From contig JASUSP010000008.1 in NCBI GenBank assembly GCA_030446005.1, positions 1 through 45,032 on the forward strand: DNA of 45,032 bases, written 5' to 3'. The notes under the pieces were generated by a model. That model was given only the letters and a program-made list of their open reading frames with translations, had not been told where the DNA came from and ran no database searches. Made by a program: the position numbers and the translations under genes. Numbering within the stretch: the first letter of the stretch is position 1; each line of letters begins with the position of its first letter. Positions 16,933-24,044 of the stretch are shown one piece after another. Source of the stretch: Tepidanaerobacteraceae bacterium. GTDB taxonomy: Bacteria; Bacillota; Thermosediminibacteria; Thermosediminibacterales; Thermosediminibacteraceae.

Positions 16933-18336
16933 ATGACGGCAGCAAATTTTGAAGGTTTTACCATTCCTCTGGAGAGCATTTTGGACCACATAAACGAGGG
17001 TATATGCGTTATCGACAGCCAAAGGCGAGTCGTGTACTGGAACAGTCAGGCAGAAAAACTATACGGCATAAAGAAAGATAAAATTTTGGGGAGGGACATC
17101 GCTCAATTTTTCCCAAACGCTCTGGCTCTGGAAGTTCTGAAAACGGGAAAAGCTGTAGAATACGTCGAACACAGGCCGAGAGAAGGTAATGTGATGGTAA
17201 TTAGTTCCATTCCCATCAAACAAGATGATAAAATTTTGGGCGTTGTTTCCATTGACCAGGACATCACGGAGATAAAAAAACTCAGCATAGAGCTGGAAAA
17301 GGCAAAGGACAGGATTAAATACCTCGAGTATGTCGAGGAAGAGATGAAGAAAATGCAAAAAAATTGCAGTTTCGAAAATATCGTATACAAAAGCAAGAAG
17401 ATGTACGACCTCATCTTTCTTGCTCGCAAAGTGGCCGAGAGCGATGCATCCGTCTTGATACAAGGTGAAAGCGGCACCGGGAAAGACCTTTTTGCAAGGG
17501 CCATTCACCAGGAAAGTCCCCGAAAGGACAACCCCTTCGTTGTGGTAGACTGCAGTTCCATACCCGAAAGTCTGTTGGAAAGCGAGCTTTTCGGATACGA
17601 GCCCGGAGCCTTCACAGGCGCCCAAAAAAAGGGAAAGCCCGGTAAATTAGAATTGGCGGAAGGCGGCACCCTCTTTCTCGATGAGATAGGAGAGATGCCG
17701 ATTGAAATGCAGGCAAAACTCCTCAGGGCCCTGGAAAACAGGGAATTTTACAGGGTTGGAGGGGTAAAACTGGTAAAAGTAAATATCAGGATAATAGCTG
17801 CCACCAACAGGGATTTACACGAGATGGTAAGTCAGGGGCGCTTTAGAGAGGACCTCTTTTACAGGCTCGACGTTGTGTCACTGAAGATACCCCCGCTCAG
17901 GGAGCGGCCCGAGGATATTCCCGTATTAATCGATCATTATTTAAAAGAATACTCGGTGAAAAATAAAAAGGTGATAGATTTTATAGAACCCGCGGCCATC
18001 GATATGATGTTAAACTACCCGTGGCCCGGAAACGTAAGAGAGCTGAAGAACGTTGTGGAAAGGCTGGTAATTCTGGCCGAAGAGAGGATGATTCTGGCTG
18101 AGCATTTACCCCAATCAATAAAAAGATATTTTGAGGAAAGGCGCGATGACATAATAAGTAAAGCAGGCATTAAAAAGTTGGATGAGGTCGTGGCCGAAGC
18201 CGAAAAGAAGGCCATCGCCAATGCCTTGAAGATAACGGGTAACAACAAAACAAAAGCCGCCGAGATTCTGGGGATACCGCGGAGCACCCTTTATTACAAA
18301 ATGCAGTCGCTCAAAATCGGATGTCCAACTAGCTGA
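16933..18336 (+). CDS. prdR: Sigma-54-dependent activator of proline reductase (PrdR-like)
   Basis: This 467-residue enhancer-binding protein has a PAS domain (about 12-115), a short coiled linker, an AAA+ domain (about 150-380) and a Fis-type helix-turn-helix (about 425-462, NNKTKAAEILGIPRSTLYYK). The AAA+ part has Walker A GESGTGKD, the sigma-54-contacting GAFTGA loop and an arginine-rich sensor region. The start is ATG 16933, with GGAGG at 16920-16924. A longer in-frame reading from TTG 16876 would run through the promoter itself. Its place directly before prdC matches PrdR of proline-reducing clostridia, which activates the prd genes in response to proline. The PAS ligand is unknown. Confidence 0.9.
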   Translation: MTAANFEGFTIPLESILDHINEGICVIDSQRRVVYWNSQAEKLYGIKKDKILGRDIAQFFPNALALEVLKTGKAVEYVEHRPREGNVMVISSIPIKQDDKILGVVSIDQDITEIKKLSIELEKAKDRIKYLEYVEEEMKKMQKNCSFENIVYKSKKMYDLIFLARKVAESDASVLIQGESGTGKDLFARAIHQESPRKDNPFVVVDCSSIPESLLESELFGYEPGAFTGAQKKGKPGKLELAEGGTLFLDEIGEMPIEMQAKLLRALENREFYRVGGVKLVKVNIRIIAATNRDLHEMVSQGRFREDLFYRLDVVSLKIPPLRERPEDIPVLIDHYLKEYSVKNKKVIDFIEPAAIDMMLNYPWPGNVRELKNVVERLVILAEERMILAEHLPQSIKRYFEERRDDIISKAGIKKLDEVVAEAEKKAIANALKITGNNKTKAAEILGIPRSTLYYKMQSLKIGCPTS

Positions 18337-18364
18337 CAGGCGTCAGATAGTTGGACATTTTTTT
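18321..18364 (+). terminator. Strong terminator after prdR
   Basis: An 11-base stem (18321-18331 with 18348-18358) and a further 5-base stem (18333-18337 with 18342-18346), separated by one G/A mismatch, close on a 4-base loop. T follows to 18364. The prdR stop codon lies inside the stem. It separates prdR transcription from the prdC operon. Confidence 0.92.
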
Positions 18365-18409
18365 AACAAGCTTCATTTTAAGTGATTATTATAGTTTTCA
18401 CAAATACCT

Positions 18410-18491
18410 TGTCGAAAAATGTCGGTACACTGACGGTCTTGGTTTTATTTTTTGCCAACGGCTAAAACGAGAATAAAAGCAAACATGACGG
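18410..18491 (+). promoter_or_regulatory. Candidate PrdR enhancer region
   Basis: The 180-base gap before the prdC promoter holds TGTCGA (18410), TGTCGG (18420) and two TGACGG copies (18431 and 18486). TGTCGG and the first TGACGG form an imperfect dyad over 18421-18434. Sites 60 to 135 bases upstream of a -24 element are where sigma-54 activators usually bind. That these are PrdR sites is inference. Confidence 0.35.
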
Positions 18492-18542
18492 CTGATATTA
18501 ACTAGTGAGGCTTTAAAAAATTTTGTCTAACGGAGGCGAACG

Positions 18543-18559
18543 TTGGCACGCAAGTTGCT
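18543..18559 (+). promoter_or_regulatory. Sigma-54 promoter of the prdC-prdA-prdB operon
   Basis: TTGGCACGCAAGTTGCT is a near-perfect -24/-12 element, with GG at 18545-18546 and GC at 18557-18558, 10 bases apart. It is closely similar to the element in front of prdR. Transcription should start near 18569, just before the prdC ribosome site. Confidence 0.93.
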
Positions 18560-18596
18560 TAAATATTGTTCCGAAAGTCACAAAGGAGGTGAAAAC

Positions 18597-19886
18597 TTGG
18601 ACTACAGCTTGAGGATACCGCTCCGGCAGCACGTCGGTTCCCCCTGTAAACCCGTCGTAAACGAAGGCGATACGGTAAAAAAAGGACAGCTCATAGCAAT
18701 ACCGGAAAAATTGGGAGCCAACATACACTCGAGCGTAAGCGGCAAGGTTAAAGCGATAACCGGAGAGTTTATCGAAATTGAGCCCGACGAAGAACAGCCG
18801 ACGGATTTTGTCCCCATAAAGGAAACCGGTAGCATAATAGAGGCAATAAAAGAAGCTGGAATAGTGGGAATGGGCGGTGCTGGATTTCCCACCCATATTA
18901 AAATGGACGTGGATTTGCAGGGCGGCGTTGTAATAGCCAACGGAGTAGAGTGCGAACCGCTGCTCGAGCACAATGTCAGGCAAATAGAAAAAGAGCCCGA
19001 GAAAGTATATAAGGGAATTAAATATGCCATGGAAGTTACCAATGCTTCCCGGGCTTATATAGCCATAAAGGCCAAAAACAAAAGGGCTATCGAAGCAATG
19101 AAATCAGCAATAGACGATTCCAGGATTGAAGTAAAGGAGATGCCCGATATTTATCCGATGGGAGAAGAGAGGGCACTAATCAGGGATATTTTGGGACAAC
19201 TTCTGAAACCTGACCAACTTCCTAAAGAGGCGAGGGCCGTCGTAACAAACGTGGAGACTCTTTCCAGGATATGCGAAGCAGTCGATGAGAGAAAGCCGGT
19301 AATAACAAAAAACGTGACGGTAGTTGGCCGCTTAAAGAGCGGCAGAAAAGCGCACGTATTTTTCGACGTGCCCATAGGAACTCCGGTGGCAGAACTGATA
19401 AAAATGGCTGGCGGCATCGAAGGAGAATTCGGAGAAATAATAATGGGAGGGCCATTTACAGGGAAGGCAGTAGATTTGGATTGCGTTGTCACCAAGACTA
19501 CGGGAGGCATAATAGTTACCGATCCGTTGCCCAAGGAGAATAGAAAGGTTGGGCTGCTCGTTTGCGGCTGCGGAGCAAATGAATCGAGGCTGCGAGAGAT
19601 AGCGGAGAAGATGGGGGCCTGTGTGGCCGGGGTTGAACGCTGTAAGCAGGTTATGGACGTCAGGGGCACGATAAAGTGCGAAAATCCCGGAAACTGTCCG
19701 GGCCAGGCGGAAAAGATACTGAAACTCAAGAAAAAGGGAGCCGAAGTGCTCATAGTAGGGACTTGCAGCGACTGTACAAACACAGTAATGGGTGTAGCGC
19801 CCAAGCTGAAAATGCCTGTCTATCATCATACCGACCATGCTTTGCGCACGGTGGGTCACCCCCTCGTGCGGAGGCTGAAAAAATAA
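18597..19886 (+). CDS. prdC: Proline reductase electron-transfer protein PrdC (RnfC-like)
   Basis: This 429-residue protein resembles RnfC/NQR subunits and is thought to pass electrons to proline reductase. The N-terminal part carries a biotinyl-lipoyl-like fold (DTVKKGQLIAIPEKLGANIHSSVSGKV). The middle has the flavin/NADH-site-like GIVGMGGAGFPTHIKM. The C-terminal third is cysteine-rich (VCGCGANE, CENPGNCPGQ, VGTCSDCTNTVM) and probably redox active. All codons in this cysteine region are sense codons. TTG 18597 follows AAAGGAGGTGA at optimal spacing. The in-frame TTG at 18543 is part of the sigma-54 promoter and is rejected. It heads the prd operon, 18 bases before prdA. Confidence 0.92.
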   Translation: MDYSLRIPLRQHVGSPCKPVVNEGDTVKKGQLIAIPEKLGANIHSSVSGKVKAITGEFIEIEPDEEQPTDFVPIKETGSIIEAIKEAGIVGMGGAGFPTHIKMDVDLQGGVVIANGVECEPLLEHNVRQIEKEPEKVYKGIKYAMEVTNASRAYIAIKAKNKRAIEAMKSAIDDSRIEVKEMPDIYPMGEERALIRDILGQLLKPDQLPKEARAVVTNVETLSRICEAVDERKPVITKNVTVVGRLKSGRKAHVFFDVPIGTPVAELIKMAGGIEGEFGEIIMGGPFTGKAVDLDCVVTKTTGGIIVTDPLPKENRKVGLLVCGCGANESRLREIAEKMGACVAGVERCKQVMDVRGTIKCENPGNCPGQAEKILKLKKKGAEVLIVGTCSDCTNTVMGVAPKLKMPVYHHTDHALRTVGHPLVRRLKK

Positions 19887-19904
19887 GAAAGGGAGGTAGA
19901 GTCT

Positions 19905-21665
19905 ATGTCTATAACGCCGGAAACCGCCAATCAGCATAAAAACGACCCGGCAGTGGTCTGCTGTCTTACCCAGGAAGGAACTATAATAAGCCCTGCGGAC
20001 CTGGAAGACCCTGCCATATTTCCAGACCTGGAAGATTCCGGACTGCTTACCATACCGGACAACGTTTTAACGATAGGTCAGGTCCTTGGGAAAAAGCTGA
20101 TAAAGACCATAGATGCTTTGACCCCCATTACTCCGGACATGATAGAAGGGGAGATAGAAGAGGAGACAAAACCGGAGGTAATTAGCGGAAACGGAGTAGC
20201 TGAAGAAGAAACGGTGTCAAACGCAATTGGTAAAGGCAATGTCATAAGAATTCACATTGAAGAGGGCAAAGGCATAAACCTGGAAATACCAGCTATAGTT
20301 GCAACCGCAACTGCAGTGGAGCCTGCAGCAAAGCCCTCGGAAGAAAAGCATGAATTGGAAGAAGAAAGGATAGAGGACCGGGTAAAAAGGACGCTTTTAA
20401 TGCGCGAATTCGATGTCAAGGAAGTAAGACTGGGAGATGAAACTTCCTTTGAAAACGGCATTCTCACCATCAGAAGGACTTTGGCGGAAGATGCCTTAAA
20501 AGCCGATCCTTTGGCGAAGAAAATGGAAATAGATATAATAACCCCTGACAATAAAAACGTCTTCACCAACACCATTATGGACGTGATACCCATCGCCACG
20601 AAAGTGGAAGGTTCCATCGGCGAAGGCATCACCCACGTTTTATCCGGGGCAGTTGTCATCCTTACCGGCGTTGATGAAAGCGGTATTCAGGTGCACGAAT
20701 TCGGTTCCTGCGAGGGAATTATAGGTGAAAAGGTGCGGTTCGGCAGACCCGGCTGTCCCGATGAAAACGACATCATGATAAGGATACACGTCACGATTCA
20801 GGCCGGAACCGGAATGGAAAGAAAAGGGCCCTATGCAGCTCATAAGGTCTGCGATGCGGTGATACAGGAAATCAGGGAAGTGCTGAAGAAGAAAGACCCG
20901 TCCGAGGCCGCCAGGGTAATCGAATACAAAGATGTAGAAAGAGTTGGAAGACCGAGGGTGGTAATAGTAAAAGAAATCATGGGTCAGGGTGCAATGCACG
21001 ACAACGTAATACTGCCGAAGGAACCCGCCGGAGTATTGGGTGGCAGGCCCAACGTGGATTTGGGGAACATTCCGGTGGTGCTTTCACCGAACGAAGTAAG
21101 GGACGGAGGAATTCACGCCCTCACCTGCATCGGCCCTGCTTCGAAAGAAAACACGCGCCACTACTTCAGGGAACCACTTGTAAACCTTGTGGCAGATGAT
21201 GAAGAAGTGAACCTGGTGGGCGTAGTATTCGTAGGAAGTCCGCAGGTCAATGAAGAAAAGTTCTACGTGTCGGAACGCCTCGGTGCCTTGATTGAAGCTA
21301 TGGGCGTGGACGGCGCTATTGTGACCACAGAAGGATTTGGAAATAACCACATCGACTTTGCTTCCCACATAGAACAGATCGGCAAGCGGGGAATTCCGGT
21401 GGTCGGCGTGACCTATGCGGCGTATCAGGGACAGCTGATAGTGGGCAATAAGTACATGGATGCGATGGTCGAACTCAACAAGGACCCCAACGGCATGGAA
21501 TCCGAAATTTTAGGGGACAATACTTTAACCCGAGAAGACGCTGAAAGGGCCCTTGCTATGCTGAAAGCAAAGATGGCCGGAGTAGAGATTAAACCGGCGC
21601 CAAAGAAATGGGATCAGTCGGTGATTGAAAAGAACCAGGAACTCATAAGGAATGCGAAAAAGTAG
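19905..21665 (+). CDS. prdA: D-proline reductase proprotein PrdA
   Basis: This 586-residue proprotein gives the pyruvoyl-containing and the larger subunit of D-proline reductase, which converts D-proline to 5-aminovalerate. In characterised PrdA the chain self-cleaves before a cysteine, which becomes the pyruvoyl group. The matching site here is HALTCIGPAS, with Cys408. Residues about 75-165 are acidic and low in complexity, a likely flexible linker between an N-terminal domain and the core. GGGAGG precedes ATG 19905. The core after residue 150 is clearly related to the PrdD and PrdE genes downstream, indicating an old duplication. Confidence 0.95.
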   Translation: MSITPETANQHKNDPAVVCCLTQEGTIISPADLEDPAIFPDLEDSGLLTIPDNVLTIGQVLGKKLIKTIDALTPITPDMIEGEIEEETKPEVISGNGVAEEETVSNAIGKGNVIRIHIEEGKGINLEIPAIVATATAVEPAAKPSEEKHELEEERIEDRVKRTLLMREFDVKEVRLGDETSFENGILTIRRTLAEDALKADPLAKKMEIDIITPDNKNVFTNTIMDVIPIATKVEGSIGEGITHVLSGAVVILTGVDESGIQVHEFGSCEGIIGEKVRFGRPGCPDENDIMIRIHVTIQAGTGMERKGPYAAHKVCDAVIQEIREVLKKKDPSEAARVIEYKDVERVGRPRVVIVKEIMGQGAMHDNVILPKEPAGVLGGRPNVDLGNIPVVLSPNEVRDGGIHALTCIGPASKENTRHYFREPLVNLVADDEEVNLVGVVFVGSPQVNEEKFYVSERLGALIEAMGVDGAIVTTEGFGNNHIDFASHIEQIGKRGIPVVGVTYAAYQGQLIVGNKYMDAMVELNKDPNGMESEILGDNTLTREDAERALAMLKAKMAGVEIKPAPKKWDQSVIEKNQELIRNAKK

Positions 21666-21680
21666 CAAAGGAGAAGCATT

Positions 21681-21881
21681 ATGGAAATAAATGCCGATGT
21701 CCGGCCGATCAAAGGGAAAATAATTGAACTTACCGAGAGAGATGTAAAAATCGAATTTTACGGCCGGATGGGTATGCTGAGAATCCCCCTCCGGATGCTT
21801 ATTTGCGATAAGCGTCCGGAGGTCGGAGACGATGTCGAATTGGAAATGAGTTACGTTAAATTAAAAAGCGATGGGAGGTAA
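21681..21881 (+). CDS. Small proline-reductase-associated protein (CBO2463/CBO2479-like)
   Basis: This 66-residue protein lies between prdA and prdB, 15 bases after the former and 5 bases before the latter. It is mostly beta-strand by eye (GKIIELTERDVKIEFYGRMGMLRIPLRMLI, then VGDDVELEMSYVKL), like a small barrel. Proteins of this size at this position occur in other proline reductase operons, and I believe they are named for the CBO2463/CBO2479 domain; that name is from memory. It has a single cysteine and no membrane segment. A role in PrdA/PrdB assembly or maturation is plausible but not shown. Confidence 0.8.
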   Translation: MEINADVRPIKGKIIELTERDVKIEFYGRMGMLRIPLRMLICDKRPEVGDDVELEMSYVKLKSDGR

Positions 21882-21886
21882 AACAA

Positions 21887-22612
21887 ATGAAGCTAACAGT
21901 GGTGGAAGGGCTCCAATCGGAGATTTACGTTCCGATTACTCCGCCGCCGGTTTTTACACCTTTTACAAAAGACCTCAAAGAATGTACCGTAGCCTTGGTG
22001 TCTGCGGCGGGGATTCACATGAAATCCCAAAAACCGTTTAACCTGGCTGGAGACTTTACCTTCAGGGAAATACCCGGCGATACTCCATCATCGGAGCTTA
22101 TGGTCACCCACGGAGGCTACGACAACACCGACGTAAACAAAGACATAAACTGCATGTTCCCCATCGACAGGCTCAGGGAACTGGCAAAAGAAGGCTTTAT
22201 AAAGGCAGTGGCTCCGGTGCATATAGGATTTATGGGTGGAGGCGGAAATGTAAAGAAGTTCCAGGAAGAAACGGGTCCCCAGATTGCGGAAGTGCTGAAA
22301 AGGGAAGGAGTTGACGTGGCCGTCCTGACCGCCGGCTGAGGGACCTGCCACCGCTCTGCCGTGATTGTGCAGAGAGCAATAGAAAGTGTCGGAATCCCGA
22401 CTGTGCTTATTGCTGCTTTGCCGCCGGTAGCGAAGCAGCAGGGTTCACCCAGAATTGTGGCGCCTATGGTGCCTATGGGGGCGAACGTAGGCGAACCCAA
22501 CAACAAGGTTATGCAGACTGCGATTTTGAAGGATGCCTTGAATGCGCTGATGACTATAGATACCTATGGGAAGGTAATTCCCTTGCCTTACGAATACAAA
22601 GCGAAGATATAA
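21887..22612 (+). CDS. prdB: D-proline reductase selenoprotein subunit PrdB
   Basis: This is the catalytic selenoprotein subunit of D-proline reductase, 241 residues when the in-frame TGA at 22337-22339 (codon 151) is read as selenocysteine. The frame continues unchanged to TAA 22610-22612. The local motif is TAG-Sec-GTCH, as in known PrdB proteins, where the selenol attacks the alpha carbon of proline bound to the pyruvoyl group of PrdA. A hairpin 14 bases after the TGA is a likely SECIS. A normal gene caller would split this into 150- and 83-residue pieces. AGGTAAAAC precedes ATG 21887. Selenocysteine insertion genes must lie elsewhere in the genome. Confidence 0.96.
22337..22374 (+). promoter_or_regulatory. 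Bacterial SECIS element in prdB
   Basis: After the TGA at 22337-22339, CTCTGC (22354-22359) pairs with GCAGAG (22369-22374) around a 9-base loop. The position just downstream of the UGA fits a SelB-binding bacterial SECIS. The loop details have not been compared with a SelB consensus. Confidence 0.7.
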
Positions 22613-22624
22613 ATCGGGTGTTTT

Positions 22625-22651
22625 CGCCGGCAGGCAAAAGGCCTGCCGGTG
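22625..22651 (+). repeat. GC-rich intercistronic hairpin between prdB and prdD
   Basis: CCGGCAGGC (22627-22635) pairs perfectly with GCCTGCCGG (22641-22649) around AAAAG, extendable by two pairs. No T-tract follows, so it is not an ordinary terminator. It may set relative transcript stability or partial read-through between prdB and prdD. Confidence 0.7.
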
Positions 22652-22684
22652 GCAAAATGCTCATGTAAGGGGGTGATGTATGAA

Positions 22685-23563
22685 ATGGTCAAATTATCCA
22701 TTGCCAGGGCAAGAAGCTTGACGATGGAAATGCCCGAAAAGTACGCAGAGCTTGCTTTGAAGAATAAAACACGGAAGGAATCTAAAGATGAGGCGACCCC
22801 TTTCCCGAAAGAAAAAATAATGCGAACTTTAACGTGGCGAGAATTTTCTGTATATGATGTAAAAATTACAAATGAAACCAAAATTGAAAAAAATATCCTG
22901 TGTATTGATGAGAGGCTGGCCAAGCGTGCTATTAATATTAACCCGATTGTGAAAAAAGTAACTTTAAGAGTTATAAAGCCTCATGAAAGGAACGTCTTTG
23001 TGAATTCCATCATGGACATTATTCCAGTAGCGGCTAAGGTGGAGGGCAAAATCGGAGAAGGTGTCACCCATTTTCTCAGGGGAATGGTGGTCTTTCTGAC
23101 CGGGACCGATGAAGAAGGCAGGCAGATATCCGAATTCGGCTCATCTCATGGAATTTTAAAAGAAAAGGTGGCCTTTGGAATGCCCGGTACTCCAGTCAGC
23201 GGAGAAATAATATTGAATATCGATGTAGTGATAGAAAAAGGTACCGGCATGGAAAGGCGAGGTCCCTTGGCAGCCCATCAGGTGTGCGACTGGATTCTGG
23301 ATAATATAAGACGGGAACTTAAAAAATTACCTCCTCATGAGGCAATATATGCCCAGGAGTTTAAGGATGTAAGGCGTGAGGGCAGGCCAAAGGTGCTCAT
23401 CGTAAAGGAACTGGGCGGCCAGGGTGCAATGCACGAGAAGATTATAATGCCATCAGAACCCGGTGGGGTGCGGGGAGGCAAATCCATCATAGACCTGGGC
23501 AACGTGCCTGTAATCCTTTCGCCGAACGAAGTAAGGGACGGCGGCATTCATTCCGTCACCTAA
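22685..23563 (+). CDS. prdD: Proline reductase-associated protein PrdD
   Basis: This 292-residue protein is homologous to the PrdA core upstream of its cleavage cysteine. Shared segments include NSIMDIIPVAAKVEGKIGEG, GTGMERRGPLAAHQVCD, KELGGQGAMHEKIIMP and NEVRDGGIHSVT. It ends exactly where PrdA is cut. ATG 22685 is chosen with AAGGGGGTG at 22667-22675. The upstream in-frame GTG 22649 sits in the hairpin and has no ribosome site. Without the cysteine it cannot form a pyruvoyl group. A structural or maturation role beside PrdE is inference. Confidence 0.9.
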   Translation: MVKLSIARARSLTMEMPEKYAELALKNKTRKESKDEATPFPKEKIMRTLTWREFSVYDVKITNETKIEKNILCIDERLAKRAININPIVKKVTLRVIKPHERNVFVNSIMDIIPVAAKVEGKIGEGVTHFLRGMVVFLTGTDEEGRQISEFGSSHGILKEKVAFGMPGTPVSGEIILNIDVVIEKGTGMERRGPLAAHQVCDWILDNIRRELKKLPPHEAIYAQEFKDVRREGRPKVLIVKELGGQGAMHEKIIMPSEPGGVRGGKSIIDLGNVPVILSPNEVRDGGIHSVT

Positions 23564-23575
23564 GGGGGTATCAAT

Positions 23576-24040
23576 ATGGGAATAGGACCTTCCACTAAAG
23601 AGACCACCTTGCACCACATGAACGACCCGATGGTGGAAATCGTCAGAAATGACAGGAGCCTGGACCTGGTTGGCATTGCCGTGGTAGGAAGCCCTCAGGA
23701 CAACCTGGAAAAGTTTTACGTGGCAAAAAGGCTGGGCATGCTGGCAGAGGCTCTTGGGGTCGATGGAGTTTTAATTTACGCAGAGGGTTTTGGAAACCAG
23801 CATATCGACTTTGCCGCACACATCGAAGAACTGGGTAAAAGAGGGATTCCGGCAGTGGGCCTTACTTTTGCCGGCAACGGACTTGTGGTTGAAAACGAAT
23901 ACATGGAAGATATCATAGATCTGGATAAAGCAGGCGAGGGCATGGAGACGGAAATTGTCGGACAAAATTGCGTTACGAAAAAAGACGTGATAAAATCAAT
24001 TAAAATTTTAAAGAAAAAAATGAAGAACAAAAGGAGATGA
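23576..24040 (+). CDS. prdE: Proline reductase-associated protein PrdE
   Basis: This 154-residue protein is homologous to the PrdA segment after the cleavage cysteine (compare MGIGPSTKET with TCIGPASKEN, and GFGNQHIDFAAHIEELGKRG with GFGNNHIDFASHIEQIGKRG). Its frame is the same as that of prdD, separated only by TAA and four codons. GGGGG at 23564-23568 serves ATG 23576. The residue matching the pyruvoyl cysteine is Gly2, right after the initiator. It probably pairs with PrdD in a PrdA-like fold. It lies 4 bases before prdF. Confidence 0.9.
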   Translation: MGIGPSTKETTLHHMNDPMVEIVRNDRSLDLVGIAVVGSPQDNLEKFYVAKRLGMLAEALGVDGVLIYAEGFGNQHIDFAAHIEELGKRGIPAVGLTFAGNGLVVENEYMEDIIDLDKAGEGMETEIVGQNCVTKKDVIKSIKILKKKMKNKRR

Positions 24041-24044
24041 AAAT

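Noticed and set aside
18543-18596. An N-terminal extension of prdC from TTG 18543
   Set aside because: It overlaps the second -24/-12 promoter. TTG 18597 has an optimal ribosome site and gives the family N-terminus.
19151-19937. Antisense reading frames across prdC
   Set aside because: They are shadows of the prdC coding sequence with unnatural composition and no family resemblance.
22340-22612. A separate 83-residue gene after the prdB stop
   Set aside because: It is the in-frame C-terminal part of PrdB after the selenocysteine UGA. It has no ribosome site of its own.
23561-23575. TAA between prdD and prdE as a nonsense mutation in one gene
   Set aside because: A ribosome site and start codon follow at once, the pyruvoyl cysteine is gone, and separate prdD and prdE genes are known in other proline reducers.
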